8,402 bases of DNA from the NCBI GenBank assembly GCA_025965815.1, contig JAOPWF010000370.1, positions 1 to 8,402 on the forward strand, read 5' to 3'. Numbering within the stretch: position 1 is the first letter of the stretch; the number at the start of each line of letters is the position of its first letter. This document shows, piece by piece, positions 1 through 7,462 of this stretch. A model generated the notes under the pieces. The model did not search any database. It was given only the letters and a program-made list of their open reading frames with translations, and was not told the origin of the DNA. The position numbers were made by a program, and so were the translations under genes. Source of the stretch: Mycobacterium sp. (GTDB lineage: Bacteria > Actinomycetota > Actinomycetes > Mycobacteriales > Mycobacteriaceae).

Positions 1-2
1 GT

Positions 3-386
3 ACTGCGCGCAAGCTGATGAACGGCCAGCTCAAGCTGGCCGCCGGCAAATACCTGACGGGCTGGAAGGTATCGCAGAGGCCAGTCACCGTCGGTACGCC
101 CGTCGATACGAGCCCGCCGTCGCCTCCGCCGGTCATCCCGCCCAAGCTTCCCCCTAATTTTGGCGATACCGTCGACGACAGCCGAAAGCTGTTCAATAGC
201 CTCATAAAACGGGTCACCGAAAATGTCGGTGAGGCTGGGCATCGGTGGATGGACGGCGTGATCAGACGAGATGTCGAGGAAGTCACCGCCCAGATGGGTA
301 AGGACCTCAAGGAGTGGTCGCTCGAGGTCTACGACACCGCGGAGGGCAACGTCAAGCCTCCCAAGGAGGAAGCGACCAATGGATGA
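3..386 (+). CDS. 3' end of an unrecognised gene: proline-rich linker plus helical C-terminus (partial)
   Basis: I do not recognise this protein. The reading frame is open to the left edge (T-A-R-K-L precede the first Met at 18), and no Shine-Dalgarno sequence is visible before that Met. The gene therefore most likely starts outside the window, although a 122-residue protein starting at 18 cannot be excluded. Counted from Met18, residues 1-30 look like short strands, residues 31-45 are strongly proline-rich (SPPSPPPVIPPKLPP) and would form an extended linker, and residues 50-122 are charged and probably helical (for example RRDVEEVTAQMGKDLKEW). No membrane segment or catalytic motif is seen in this part. 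Its stop overlaps the next start by 8 bases (ATGGATGA), so the two are cotranscribed and probably work together. Coding is supported by this junction and the operon layout rather than by homology. Confidence 0.7.
   Translation, partial: TARKLMNGQLKLAAGKYLTGWKVSQRPVTVGTPVDTSPPSPPPVIPPKLPPNFGDTVDDSRKLFNSLIKRVTENVGEAGHRWMDGVIRRDVEEVTAQMGKDLKEWSLEVYDTAEGNVKPPKEEATNG
357..386 (+). promoter_or_regulatory. Strong Shine-Dalgarno sequence in a small inverted repeat at an overlapping junction
   Basis: AAGGAGGA at 363-370 lies 8 bases before the ATG at 379 and fixes the start of the second gene there, rather than at an upstream in-frame codon. CCTCC (357-361) can pair with GGAGG (365-369) across a CAA loop, so the ribosome-binding site could be partly masked until a ribosome finishing the upstream gene opens it. 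The pairing is seen in the sequence; the regulatory role is inferred, and a three-base loop is the minimum possible. Confidence 0.55.
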
Positions 387-1101
387 CCCCAAGGTGATCG
401 CCGCCCGCGTCGCAAAGGAGGCCACCGAGACCGTCGACGATGCTGCGAAGGTGGCGACAGACGCGTTCAACAAGATCAACCACCCGGAGCAGTACGGCGA
501 ATACACCGCCAAGGAGGCGACCAGGTCGGTCTTCGAACTCGCCCGCATCGCGATCAAGGGTGCTGCCGATATGGCGCGGATCCCGCTACAGACCCAACCC
601 GACCCCCGTGTGATGCTGCTCGCCGACCACATCACGACCGTTGTCCGCCGGGGTCTGCTGGAAGCCACACAAGTCGCTTCCGACGCGTGCGACCTCGTCG
701 ATGACGACAAGTTCGATAAGGATGAGTGGGTCAAGTCGGGGGTGAAATTCGCCCATATCACGATGCTGCGCGGCGCTGAAATCGCGCAAACCATCGCCGC
801 CGGCCCGGGCGCTTACGCCGACACCGTACTGACCTCTGATCCAATAACGGTTGACCCGAGGAATTTCGACCGGACTTTGAGAGTGGAGTCATTGGGCAGG
901 CACGCTGTACCGAACGAGAACATCGCTGCGTTGGTGGGCTTTGATCCGGCAGACGGCATTCTCCTGGCCAACGCGACCTCGTTCAGGTTGGTAGCGAACT
1001 CTGCTGGCATCCCGAGCGGCGTCTATGAGGGCAGGGTGCGGCTCTGCAAGGTCGGCTCTGACATCGTGGACGACACTAAAGAGGTCTCATTTCCGTTGTG
1101 A
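379..1101 (+). CDS. Hypothetical protein: phasin-like helical N-terminus, beta-rich C-terminus
   Basis: This is a 240-residue protein with no motif I can assign to a known enzyme. Residues 1-150 are almost entirely alanine- and charge-rich amphipathic helix (for example KVIAARVAKEATETVDDAAKV, and later KSGVKFAHITMLRGAEIAQ), a composition like phasins and other helical lipid- or granule-coating proteins. Residues 160-240 change to strand-forming sequence (RNFDRTLRVESLGR, SFRLVANSAGIPSGVYEGRVRL) that reads like a small beta-sandwich. There is no signal peptide or transmembrane segment, so it is probably cytoplasmic. ATG at 379 is chosen because of the AAGGAGGA site; the in-frame extension to 271 lies inside the previous gene and is arginine-rich shadow sequence. 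The stop overlaps the next GTG by 4 bases. A role as a scaffold or granule partner of the downstream cyclase/ATPase and flavoenzyme is possible but only inferred. Confidence 0.8.
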   Translation: MDDPKVIAARVAKEATETVDDAAKVATDAFNKINHPEQYGEYTAKEATRSVFELARIAIKGAADMARIPLQTQPDPRVMLLADHITTVVRRGLLEATQVASDACDLVDDDKFDKDEWVKSGVKFAHITMLRGAEIAQTIAAGPGAYADTVLTSDPITVDPRNFDRTLRVESLGRHAVPNENIAALVGFDPADGILLANATSFRLVANSAGIPSGVYEGRVRLCKVGSDIVDDTKEVSFPL

Positions 1102-4100
1102 GCCGACCTGAACCACCAGCGGGCGTCGACGAACTTCTCGACCGCGCGTGCCAGGCGCACAACGACGGCGACCGCGCGACCGCGAACGTGCTCGCCGAGC
1201 AGGTGTTGGCACTGGATCGCAACAACGCGGAAGCTGAGGATCTACTGGCGGCACCCGACGAGCACGGCGAAATCCGTCGACTGACAATCATGTTCGCGGA
1301 CCTGGTCGATTCGACAGCGCTGTCCACCCGAATCGAGCCGGAGGTCTATCGAACCGTAGTCGGGCGCTACCGCGACGACGTGCTGGAGATCGTCCGCCGT
1401 TATGAGGGCCATATCGGCTCGACAAAGGGTGACGGACTCCTGGCCTTCTTCGGACACCCCCAGGCCCACGAGGATGACGTCCAGCGAGCGGTGCAGACTG
1501 GGCTGGACATCACCCGCGAAATCGCCACCCTCAGTGGGCAGGTGCGGCGGCGGTTCGGCTTCGACATCAACGTACGAGTCGGCATTCATCGCGGAATCGT
1601 CTACCTGGACACCGCCCAAGATGACGTCTACGGTCTCGCGGCCAATCTTGCGGCACGGATGTGCGGCCTCGCGGAGCCGGGAACCGTAGCCGTTTCGGAA
1701 GCAATCGAGCTTCTCATCCGTGACAGGTTCGAGCTTGAGACACGGCTCCCGAAAGCCGTCAAGGGCGTGGACGGTCCTATTCGCCACTACCGAGTGCTCT
1801 CCGAGCGCGACGTGACCCCGGCTCTGGCCGGCCCCTTAGTCGGCCGGCAACGGGAATTCGGGTACCTCCAGCACAGCTGGACGCAGGCGAAGGCGAATGA
1901 GCTACGGGCACCCGGAGTGGTTTTTCAGGGCGACGCCGGAATCGGCAAGAGTCGACTGGCATGGTCGGCCGTCGACATGGCGGAACGATCACATGCGGTT
2001 GTCCTCCAATTGGTCGGGTCGCCCTTTCACACCGACGTCGGCTTGCGTCCGATCCGTAGGCTGCTGGAACGCCGGTGTGGCATCGGCCGGAACACCGATC
2101 CGGCGGAACGCCTTCGACATCTGGAGCGCGAAGTCAGGCAGCGTTCCCTCGACCCGGCCACCATCGTCCCGTTGTTGGCGCCGGTGCTCGGGATCGATCC
2201 CCAGAGCGGCTATCAGCCCGTGCATGCCGAAGGCCGCAAGCTGTATGAGCAGATCGCCGGCGCCGTTCGCAGTTACCTACTCGCATGTGTGCAGGACGCG
2301 CCCGCGCTCGTGTTGGTCGAAGACATGCACTGGTTCGACGACGACAGCATCGAGGCAGTGCAATCCCTGCTGAGCGCCAATCTGGGCGGGCACGTGCTCA
2401 TCGTGATGACCAGTCGAGAGCGACTGCCGTTGCCGGACGGCTCACGGACCAAGGTGTTCGAGCTGAAGCCCCTGACCGACGACGAGACCGACCAGCTGAT
2501 CGTTGCTCTGCACCCAGAGGTGACGTCGGACGAACAACGGGCAGTGCGCCGTCGCTGTGACGGCGTCCCCCTCTATATCGAAGAAGTGGTGGCCAAGCTT
2601 CAACAACAGCCATCCGATGAGTCCAAATCGGTTGTCGGAGTGCCTGACACCCTCTATGAGGCGTTGTTTGCGCGCCTTCGATCAAGCAAGAACGCCGTGC
2701 GAGTTGTCGAGGCAGCCGCCATCATCGGCAGTCGCATCGAGCGAAGCCTGCTGCTATCGGTCATCGACTTGAGCGAGCACGATACCGACCAAGTGATTCA
2801 GCAGTTGGTAAGTGGCCGTGTGCTTGAACCGCTCGACGAGGACACCTGGCGCTTCCGTCATGAGCTGCTTCGCGAGGTCGCGGCGGAGCTGTCGCCACCC
2901 AGTCTCCGCCGCCTTTTACACAGCCGCATAGCGGACGGCTTGGCGTCCGCACCCACGGAGGGCAATCCCGACTGGCCATTGATCGCGCGCCACTACGAGC
3001 GTGCGGAACGGTACGCCGAGGCGGCGTCGGCCTACGGACAAGCATCGGCAAATGCGGGCCAGCGGGGGGCCCTCGGCGAGGCCAGGACGTACCTGACGTA
3101 CGCCGTGTCGCAGGCTGAGCGCGCGACAGCCGGCCCGGAGCGCGACCAGCTCGAAATTGCGCTTCGACTGCGACGCGCCTTCCTTGCCCAGGCCGCTGAA
3201 GGAGTATCAAGCCCCAATGTCGCCGCCGACTTCGAACGGTGTCTCCAGTTGTGCAGCAGCGACTTACGCGATGACGACCTCTTCTCGACGGTGATGTCCC
3301 TTTACCCCTATTACACGATGCGTGCGGATTTCGACCGCGCGGAGCGCCTCGTGCGGTCGATACGCGCGAACCTCACCGGGCCGCGGCAGGGGTTTCTGCC
3401 CATCAACGACTTCGCATTGGGGATGTTGTCTTGGTACCGCGGCGAATTCGGCGACACCCGCGCCAAACTGGAGGTGGCGGCGAGCTCGTTGAGTGAGAAT
3501 GCCACCCGGGCACTTGACGCGCTGCTGTTCATGCCCAACGACGCAACCGCAGGCTTGTATACCCATCTCGCGCTCTCCCGCTACCTCGACGGGGACCTGG
3601 CCGGCGCTGAAGCCCTGCTGGCCAGGACGGAACACCTATGCGCGCAACTGGCCTTTCCCAAGGGGGCATTCAGCCTCGCCTATGCGCGGCAGATCGAAGT
3701 CCTGATACGTATCGAAGCCGGTCAGCTCGAGCGCGCAGCCGAAGTCGCCGTCGAGCTGACCACGTTAGGCGAACAGCACGGATTCGATTCGTGGGCGATG
3801 GTGGGAGCGGGACAACACGCGACGGTCAGCGCCCTGACAGCGTTGGCCGACAACGCCGACAACGCCGACAACGCCGACGCGGCTGTGTTCGAGGCGCACA
3901 TCGCGACCATGAGCGCATATGTCGACGCATGGCGTGCACTCGGCGTAATCGCCCTCGTCACCTTCTACGACGCAGTGTTAGCGCGGCTCCTGACCGCCGC
4001 GGGCAGGCCCGACGAAGCACGCGAGCGGCTGCAGATCGCGCTGGAACTTGCCGATGAGACCGGCATGCACTTCTACGACGCCGAGCTACTCAGACTCCGT

Positions 4101-4322
4101 GCCTTCACCACCGATGACGGCGACTCACGCCGTGCTGATTTGCACGCCGCCATCGAACTGGCCCGCCACCAGGACGCGCGAATCCTCGAGTTACGTGCGG
4201 GCACCGACAATTACGAACTCTTTGGTGAGCCTGCCCGGCAGGCGCTGATGGATGCGCTGAGTCGCTTCCCCGACGACAGCACCTGGCCTGAAATAGCGCG
4301 CGCCCGGACGCTGCTCGGGTGA
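1098..4322 (+). CDS. Class III nucleotide cyclase / STAND ATPase / TPR regulatory protein
   Basis: A 1074-residue signalling protein. Residues 11-51 resemble one TPR hairpin. Residues 60-235 are a class III adenylate/guanylate cyclase domain: metal-binding D68 (FADLVDST) and D112 (KGDGLLAFFG), D176 (DVYG), and transition-state N183 and R187 (NLAAR). The usual purine-selecting lysine, four residues before the second metal Asp, is S108, so activity and substrate are uncertain. Residues 246-500 are an ATPase module with Walker A GDAGIGKS (278-285) and Walker B LVLVEDMHW (404-412). Residues 515-610 look like the following helical/winged region (FRHELLREVAAEL). Residues 630-1060 are TPR-like helices. 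No C-terminal LuxR helix-turn-helix and no membrane segment are seen. The architecture matches the multidomain cyclases abundant in mycobacteria. GTG at 1098 overlaps the previous stop (GTGA); AAAGAGG (1078-1084) is a weak, distant ribosome site. It probably makes cyclic nucleotide or acts as an ATP-driven switch. Confidence 0.93.
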   Translation: MSRPEPPAGVDELLDRACQAHNDGDRATANVLAEQVLALDRNNAEAEDLLAAPDEHGEIRRLTIMFADLVDSTALSTRIEPEVYRTVVGRYRDDVLEIVRRYEGHIGSTKGDGLLAFFGHPQAHEDDVQRAVQTGLDITREIATLSGQVRRRFGFDINVRVGIHRGIVYLDTAQDDVYGLAANLAARMCGLAEPGTVAVSEAIELLIRDRFELETRLPKAVKGVDGPIRHYRVLSERDVTPALAGPLVGRQREFGYLQHSWTQAKANELRAPGVVFQGDAGIGKSRLAWSAVDMAERSHAVVLQLVGSPFHTDVGLRPIRRLLERRCGIGRNTDPAERLRHLEREVRQRSLDPATIVPLLAPVLGIDPQSGYQPVHAEGRKLYEQIAGAVRSYLLACVQDAPALVLVEDMHWFDDDSIEAVQSLLSANLGGHVLIVMTSRERLPLPDGSRTKVFELKPLTDDETDQLIVALHPEVTSDEQRAVRRRCDGVPLYIEEVVAKLQQQPSDESKSVVGVPDTLYEALFARLRSSKNAVRVVEAAAIIGSRIERSLLLSVIDLSEHDTDQVIQQLVSGRVLEPLDEDTWRFRHELLREVAAELSPPSLRRLLHSRIADGLASAPTEGNPDWPLIARHYERAERYAEAASAYGQASANAGQRGALGEARTYLTYAVSQAERATAGPERDQLEIALRLRRAFLAQAAEGVSSPNVAADFERCLQLCSSDLRDDDLFSTVMSLYPYYTMRADFDRAERLVRSIRANLTGPRQGFLPINDFALGMLSWYRGEFGDTRAKLEVAASSLSENATRALDALLFMPNDATAGLYTHLALSRYLDGDLAGAEALLARTEHLCAQLAFPKGAFSLAYARQIEVLIRIEAGQLERAAEVAVELTTLGEQHGFDSWAMVGAGQHATVSALTALADNADNADNADAAVFEAHIATMSAYVDAWRALGVIALVTFYDAVLARLLTAAGRPDEARERLQIALELADETGMHFYDAELLRLRAFTTDDGDSRRADLHAAIELARHQDARILELRAGTDNYELFGEPARQALMDALSRFPDDSTWPEIARARTLLG
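3846..3878 (+). repeat. In-frame 9-base tandem repeat encoding Ala-Asp-Asn
   Basis: The unit GCCGACAAC occurs three times exactly, followed by a partial fourth copy (GCCGAC). It encodes ADNADNADNAD at residues 917-927 of the cyclase/ATPase protein, probably in a loop between two TPR helices. Copy-number change would add or remove three residues without shifting the frame. Confidence 0.9.
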
Positions 4323-6388
4323 ACCGCCCCGTTGGGAAAGTCGCGATCTTCGGCGGCGGCATGGCCGGGTTGAGCACGGCCTGGCGGCTCAGCGAACCGG
4401 GCTGGCGCGATCGCTTCGAGTCGATCACCGTCTACCAGCGCGGATGGCGGCTGGGGGGCAAGGCGGCTTCCAGCCGCGGCCAGAATGGACGAATCGAGGA
4501 ACACGGCCTTCACATCTGGCTCGGATCCTACGAGAACGCCTTCGGTCTGCTTCGCGAGTGCTACGCCGAACTCAACAGGCCTGCAACGGATCCGGCTGCA
4601 CCGATCCAAACCTGGGACCAGGCCGTGATCCCTGCGGACAATCCCGGGTTAGCCGATCGATTCGGCGGAGATTGGCTGACGTGGCTTGGTACACATCCTG
4701 GCGACGACACGCTACCGGGTGAGCCGAACAGCTCCGGCCGGGATCTCACAGCCGTGACGTTCGTCGAGCGGGCACTGCAACTGGTCCTCGCCTTCGTCGA
4801 CTCGCTGCGTGAAGCAGCCCCCGGTCGTCTGCTCCTTTCGGCGTCGCCTGAGCGTCCGCCGGCACCGCAATCGCAATCTATCGACGCGGTGCAGCGCGCG
4901 GTGCTGGCAGCCCTACTGGCGGTGGCGGATCCCAAACTGCCGGGGGGCACGCCAGCGGACGTGATCGAGCACGCCCTGGACGCCATCCGCAGTTCGATCG
5001 ACTACGAGAACCGACCGGACCACAGGCGCAGTTGGCTGCTGATATCGCTAGTCACGGCTGCCGTACGGGGCATCGTCGCCGACAATCTGATCACCCATCC
5101 GCGCGGATTCAGTGCGGTCAACGACGAAGACTTTGGTGCGTGGATCCTTCGCCACGGCGGACATCCGGATGTCCTCGAATCTCCTTTGGTCCGTGGGCTT
5201 TACGATCTGGTCTTCGGCTACGAGGATGCCGATCCCGAACGGCCCGCAGTTGCAGCCGGGCTGATGACCTTCCTCGTTGGCCTCGTGCTCTTCGAGTACA
5301 AGGGCGCGATCTTCTGGAAGATGACTGCGGGGATGGGCGACATCGTGATCGCTCCCCTCTATCAGGGACTGCGACGACGGGGTGTTGAATTCGAGTTCTT
5401 CCATCGGCTCGACGCTCTACACCTCGATGACGATCATCAGGCCGTCGATACGATAACCGTGGGCCGACAGGTACGGCTCGCCGAGGGCGTCGACCACTAC
5501 AAACCGCTGACCACCGTCCAAGGGCTTCCCGTCTTCCCGAACGCGCCGCTCTCCGACCAGATCGACACGAACGGCAAAGTCGACGACCTTGAATCCCATT
5601 TCGGGGATCGCAACGATGTGGAAACACGGATGCTGCGCCGCGGTGTGGACTTTGATCACGCTGTGCTCGCGGTGTCACTCGGGATGATTCCGATCGTCGC
5701 CGAGGACTTGATCGCGGACCGACCCGAGTGGCGCGAGATGACAGCCTACGTCCGCACCGTCGCCACGCAGGCATTCCAAATCTGGTTGCGACCAGACGAG
5801 CGCGCACTTGGGTGGGACAAGCCCGGAGCGACGGTCAGCGCGTACCAGCGCCCGTTCGAGACGTGGGCGTCGATGCCGCAGACGCTGTGGGCCGAGGACT
5901 GGCCAGATGGCGACCGACCGGGCACTGTCGCTTATTTCTGCGGCAGCCTCGACGCGCCTTGGCCGACGGCCGAGAACAAAGCCGATTACGTCCGTCGGTA
6001 CCAGGAGTTGGTACACGCGGGGGCCGCCCAGTACATCGACCGCGATCTCGGGTTGTTCTTTCCCAACGCCGTCGGCGAACAAGGCTTCGACTGGCACCTG
6101 CTCAGCGGGGTCAACGGCCAACGCGGCCAGTCGGCGTTGAAGACTCAGCATGTCAGCGTGAACATCGATCCCTCCGACCGCTACGTGCAGTCGGTTCCCG
6201 GCTCCGATAAACATCGCCTGCGGCCCGACGAAAGTGGTTATGACAACTTGGTTCTCGCGGGCGACTGGACTGACTCCGGAATGAACGCCGGCTGCATCGA
6301 GGCGGCCGTCATGTCGGGCCTGGAAGCGGCGAATGCGTTACTGGGCCGGGGTCGGTACCACCGCATTCGCGGCTTCTACATGCCCTAA
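4319..6388 (+). CDS. FAD-dependent oxidoreductase, amine oxidase/carotenoid desaturase superfamily
   Basis: A 689-residue flavoenzyme. The N-terminal FAD-binding Rossmann motif is GGGMAGL (G12, G14, G17), followed by RLGGKAASSR (44-53), the conserved post-Rossmann motif. EEHGLHIWLGSYENAF (60-75) resembles the EHGLH segment of zeta-carotene desaturases and related enzymes. Near residues 335-360 a WKMTAGMGD stretch followed by GLRRRGVEFEF recalls the GGMG/substrate region of desaturases. The C-terminal FAD motif is AGDWTDSGMNAGCIEAA (647-663). The ribose-contacting acidic residue expected after the second strand is Q40. The protein is longer than typical desaturases (about 450-550 residues), with extra sequence mainly at residues 130-300. 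It should catalyse FAD-linked dehydrogenation or isomerisation of a hydrophobic substrate; the substrate is unknown. GTG at 4319 overlaps the cyclase stop (GTGA), has no clear Shine-Dalgarno sequence, and probably relies on translational coupling. A later start would remove the Rossmann motif. Confidence 0.9.
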   Translation: MNRPVGKVAIFGGGMAGLSTAWRLSEPGWRDRFESITVYQRGWRLGGKAASSRGQNGRIEEHGLHIWLGSYENAFGLLRECYAELNRPATDPAAPIQTWDQAVIPADNPGLADRFGGDWLTWLGTHPGDDTLPGEPNSSGRDLTAVTFVERALQLVLAFVDSLREAAPGRLLLSASPERPPAPQSQSIDAVQRAVLAALLAVADPKLPGGTPADVIEHALDAIRSSIDYENRPDHRRSWLLISLVTAAVRGIVADNLITHPRGFSAVNDEDFGAWILRHGGHPDVLESPLVRGLYDLVFGYEDADPERPAVAAGLMTFLVGLVLFEYKGAIFWKMTAGMGDIVIAPLYQGLRRRGVEFEFFHRLDALHLDDDHQAVDTITVGRQVRLAEGVDHYKPLTTVQGLPVFPNAPLSDQIDTNGKVDDLESHFGDRNDVETRMLRRGVDFDHAVLAVSLGMIPIVAEDLIADRPEWREMTAYVRTVATQAFQIWLRPDERALGWDKPGATVSAYQRPFETWASMPQTLWAEDWPDGDRPGTVAYFCGSLDAPWPTAENKADYVRRYQELVHAGAAQYIDRDLGLFFPNAVGEQGFDWHLLSGVNGQRGQSALKTQHVSVNIDPSDRYVQSVPGSDKHRLRPDESGYDNLVLAGDWTDSGMNAGCIEAAVMSGLEAANALLGRGRYHRIRGFYMP

Positions 6389-6398
6389 CCCGACTCCC

Positions 6399-6470
6399 GA
6401 CACGATTGACCGCTTTCCCGAAGACAGCTCCTGGCCCCCACTGGCACAGGCGCGAGCACTACTCGGGTGA
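6399..6470 (+). pseudogene. Relic of the 3' end of a second cyclase/STAND ATPase gene
   Basis: Just after the oxidoreductase stop, a short open frame encodes RFPEDSSWPPLAQARALLG followed by TGA. The intact cyclase/ATPase ends in RFPDDSTWPEIARARTLLG followed by TGA. Over the last 21 residues I count 13 identities, and over the last 66 bases 45 matches, both ending at the same stop. The segment lies in a different frame from the oxidoreductase, has no nearby in-frame start codon, and similarity fades at about 6399. I interpret it as the last codons of a diverged paralogue whose body was deleted or displaced. A chance match is unlikely given the shared arrangement of F-P, W-P and LLG plus stop. 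It is unlikely to be translated. Confidence 0.75.
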
Positions 6471-6490
6471 GAGGGTCCAGCGACGGCCTC
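6471..6490 (+). terminator. Possible hairpin terminator after the operon and the relic
   Basis: Directly after the relic's TGA, GAGGGTC (6471-6477) can pair with GAC (6482-6484) and CCTC (6487-6490), giving seven pairs with a CAGC loop and a two-base GG bulge. No clear T-tract follows, so it would be an imperfect or U-less terminator, as often proposed for mycobacteria. Its place between the operon and the next promoter fits, but the structure is weak. Confidence 0.35.
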
Positions 6491-6492
6491 CA

Positions 6493-6521
6493 TTGACACT
6501 CAATAAGTTTGGTCTGAAAAT
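6493..6521 (+). promoter_or_regulatory. Sigma-70-type promoter for a leaderless hydrolase mRNA
   Basis: TTGACA (6493-6498) is a perfect -35 consensus. After a 17-base spacer, GAAAAT (6516-6521) matches four of six -10 positions. A start point about seven bases downstream falls on the GTG at 6528. This fits the lack of a Shine-Dalgarno sequence before that GTG and predicts a leaderless transcript, a common arrangement in mycobacteria. The local AT-rich stretch (6499-6523) stands out from the GC-rich surroundings. The imperfect -10 first base is the main weakness. Confidence 0.6.
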
Positions 6522-6527
6522 AAGTGG

Positions 6528-7460
6528 GTGACGCCCAGCGAAGTCGAGACGCTTCGGCCTTATGCACCTTTCGGAATTGACCGAGATCCGTCACATTTCG
6601 GGCTGCGGCGCGAGGCGGTGGCAGTTGGGGACCGTCATATCGAAACGTATAGACGCGACGGTGCGGACCCCGCCAATGCCACCGTGTTTCTGCACGGAAT
6701 AGACATGGACTGGTCGACGTGGACGCCTCTGTTGCATGCCGCCGCACAGTTGGGTCACGACACCGAAGACTGGGTGTTTCTTGACCTGCCCGGATTCGGC
6801 CGATCTTCTCCGCTGCGAACGACCGACAACTTGGCGTCAATCGGAACGCTGCTCGCGGCCGTGTTTCAAGAGCTCGAGATTCAGAAGCCCCATATCGTCG
6901 GACATTCCATGGGCGGCTTCCTGCTGCTGGACATGATTTCGCGAAACCCAGAACTGGCCACGCGGGCGACTGTTCTGTGCGGTGCGTACGCAACCGTCGT
7001 CGATATCGTCAACCACCCTCTTGCCATGATCATCAAGAAGCCCACGGCCAGTTCGGTATTCGTTCCGCAGATCATTCTGTCGCGCCTCAATGTCAAGCCC
7101 ATCGCGACGATCCCACGGTTGCTGCGGCCGGTGTTGAACCTGTTGCTGCGGCCACTGTTCATGACTCCGAAGGCGCTGGCCTGGTCCGTCGTCCAGACGA
7201 TCTTCACCGGCTTCTGCAGCGATAGTTTCCGGGTAGCGGCATCGAGCGGACTGCGTTACCAGGTCCGAGATGTATGGCAACAGATCAGCACGCCGACCAC
7301 CGCGGCGTTCGGCCGGTTCGACCGCATGGTGGACGGTGGCGATATCCGGCTGTTCACACAGTGCGTACCCGCTGCGGACGTCAACTTGCTTCCGGAGTCA
7401 GGCCACTTTCCCCATATCGAGGAACCTCATCGGGTGACAGCGCTGATCGCGGGCCGGTGA
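6528..7460 (+). CDS. Alpha/beta hydrolase
   Basis: A 310-residue alpha/beta-hydrolase-fold enzyme, normal length for the family. The oxyanion-hole region is FLHGIDMDWSTW (H56-G57), followed by LDLPGFGRSS (86-94). The nucleophile elbow is GHSMGG with Ser127. The likely acid is D265 in FGRFD (D269 is an alternative), and the catalytic His is H293 in SGHFPHIEEP. Residues 160-230 form the cap, with a hydrophobic, basic stretch (RLLRPVLNLLLRPLF, 197-211) that could contact membrane or lipid. There is no signal peptide, so it is probably cytoplasmic. The substrate cannot be told; esterase, lipase-like or C-C hydrolase activity are all possible. GTG at 6528 is the first usable start after the in-frame TAA at 6504-6506 and coincides with the predicted transcription start. 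It ends two bases from the stop of the convergent peroxidase gene. Confidence 0.92.
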   Translation: MTPSEVETLRPYAPFGIDRDPSHFGLRREAVAVGDRHIETYRRDGADPANATVFLHGIDMDWSTWTPLLHAAAQLGHDTEDWVFLDLPGFGRSSPLRTTDNLASIGTLLAAVFQELEIQKPHIVGHSMGGFLLLDMISRNPELATRATVLCGAYATVVDIVNHPLAMIIKKPTASSVFVPQIILSRLNVKPIATIPRLLRPVLNLLLRPLFMTPKALAWSVVQTIFTGFCSDSFRVAASSGLRYQVRDVWQQISTPTTAAFGRFDRMVDGGDIRLFTQCVPAADVNLLPESGHFPHIEEPHRVTALIAGR

Positions 7461-7462
7461 TC

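Noticed and set aside
271..378. In-frame 36-residue N-terminal extension of the second gene
   Set aside because: It is arginine/serine-rich out-of-frame translation of the first gene, and the strong Shine-Dalgarno sequence at 363-370 points to ATG 379.
1242..1787. 181-residue minus-strand open frame opposite the cyclase domain
   Set aside because: It lies opposite conserved cyclase motifs and shows no domain or ribosome-binding site.
4100..4322. LuxR-type DNA-binding domain at the end of the cyclase/ATPase
   Set aside because: Many relatives carry one, but the last residues here are TPR-like helix ending in LLG, with no helix-turn-helix signature.
5118..5807. 229-residue open frame on the minus strand inside the oxidoreductase gene
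   Set aside because: Arginine-rich composition typical of an antisense shadow in GC-rich DNA, with no motif; the plus-strand frame has clear FAD-binding motifs.
4319..6388. Naming the flavoenzyme as a specific carotenoid desaturase
   Set aside because: Only superfamily motifs are visible, the protein is longer than typical desaturases, and no carotenoid synthesis gene is nearby.
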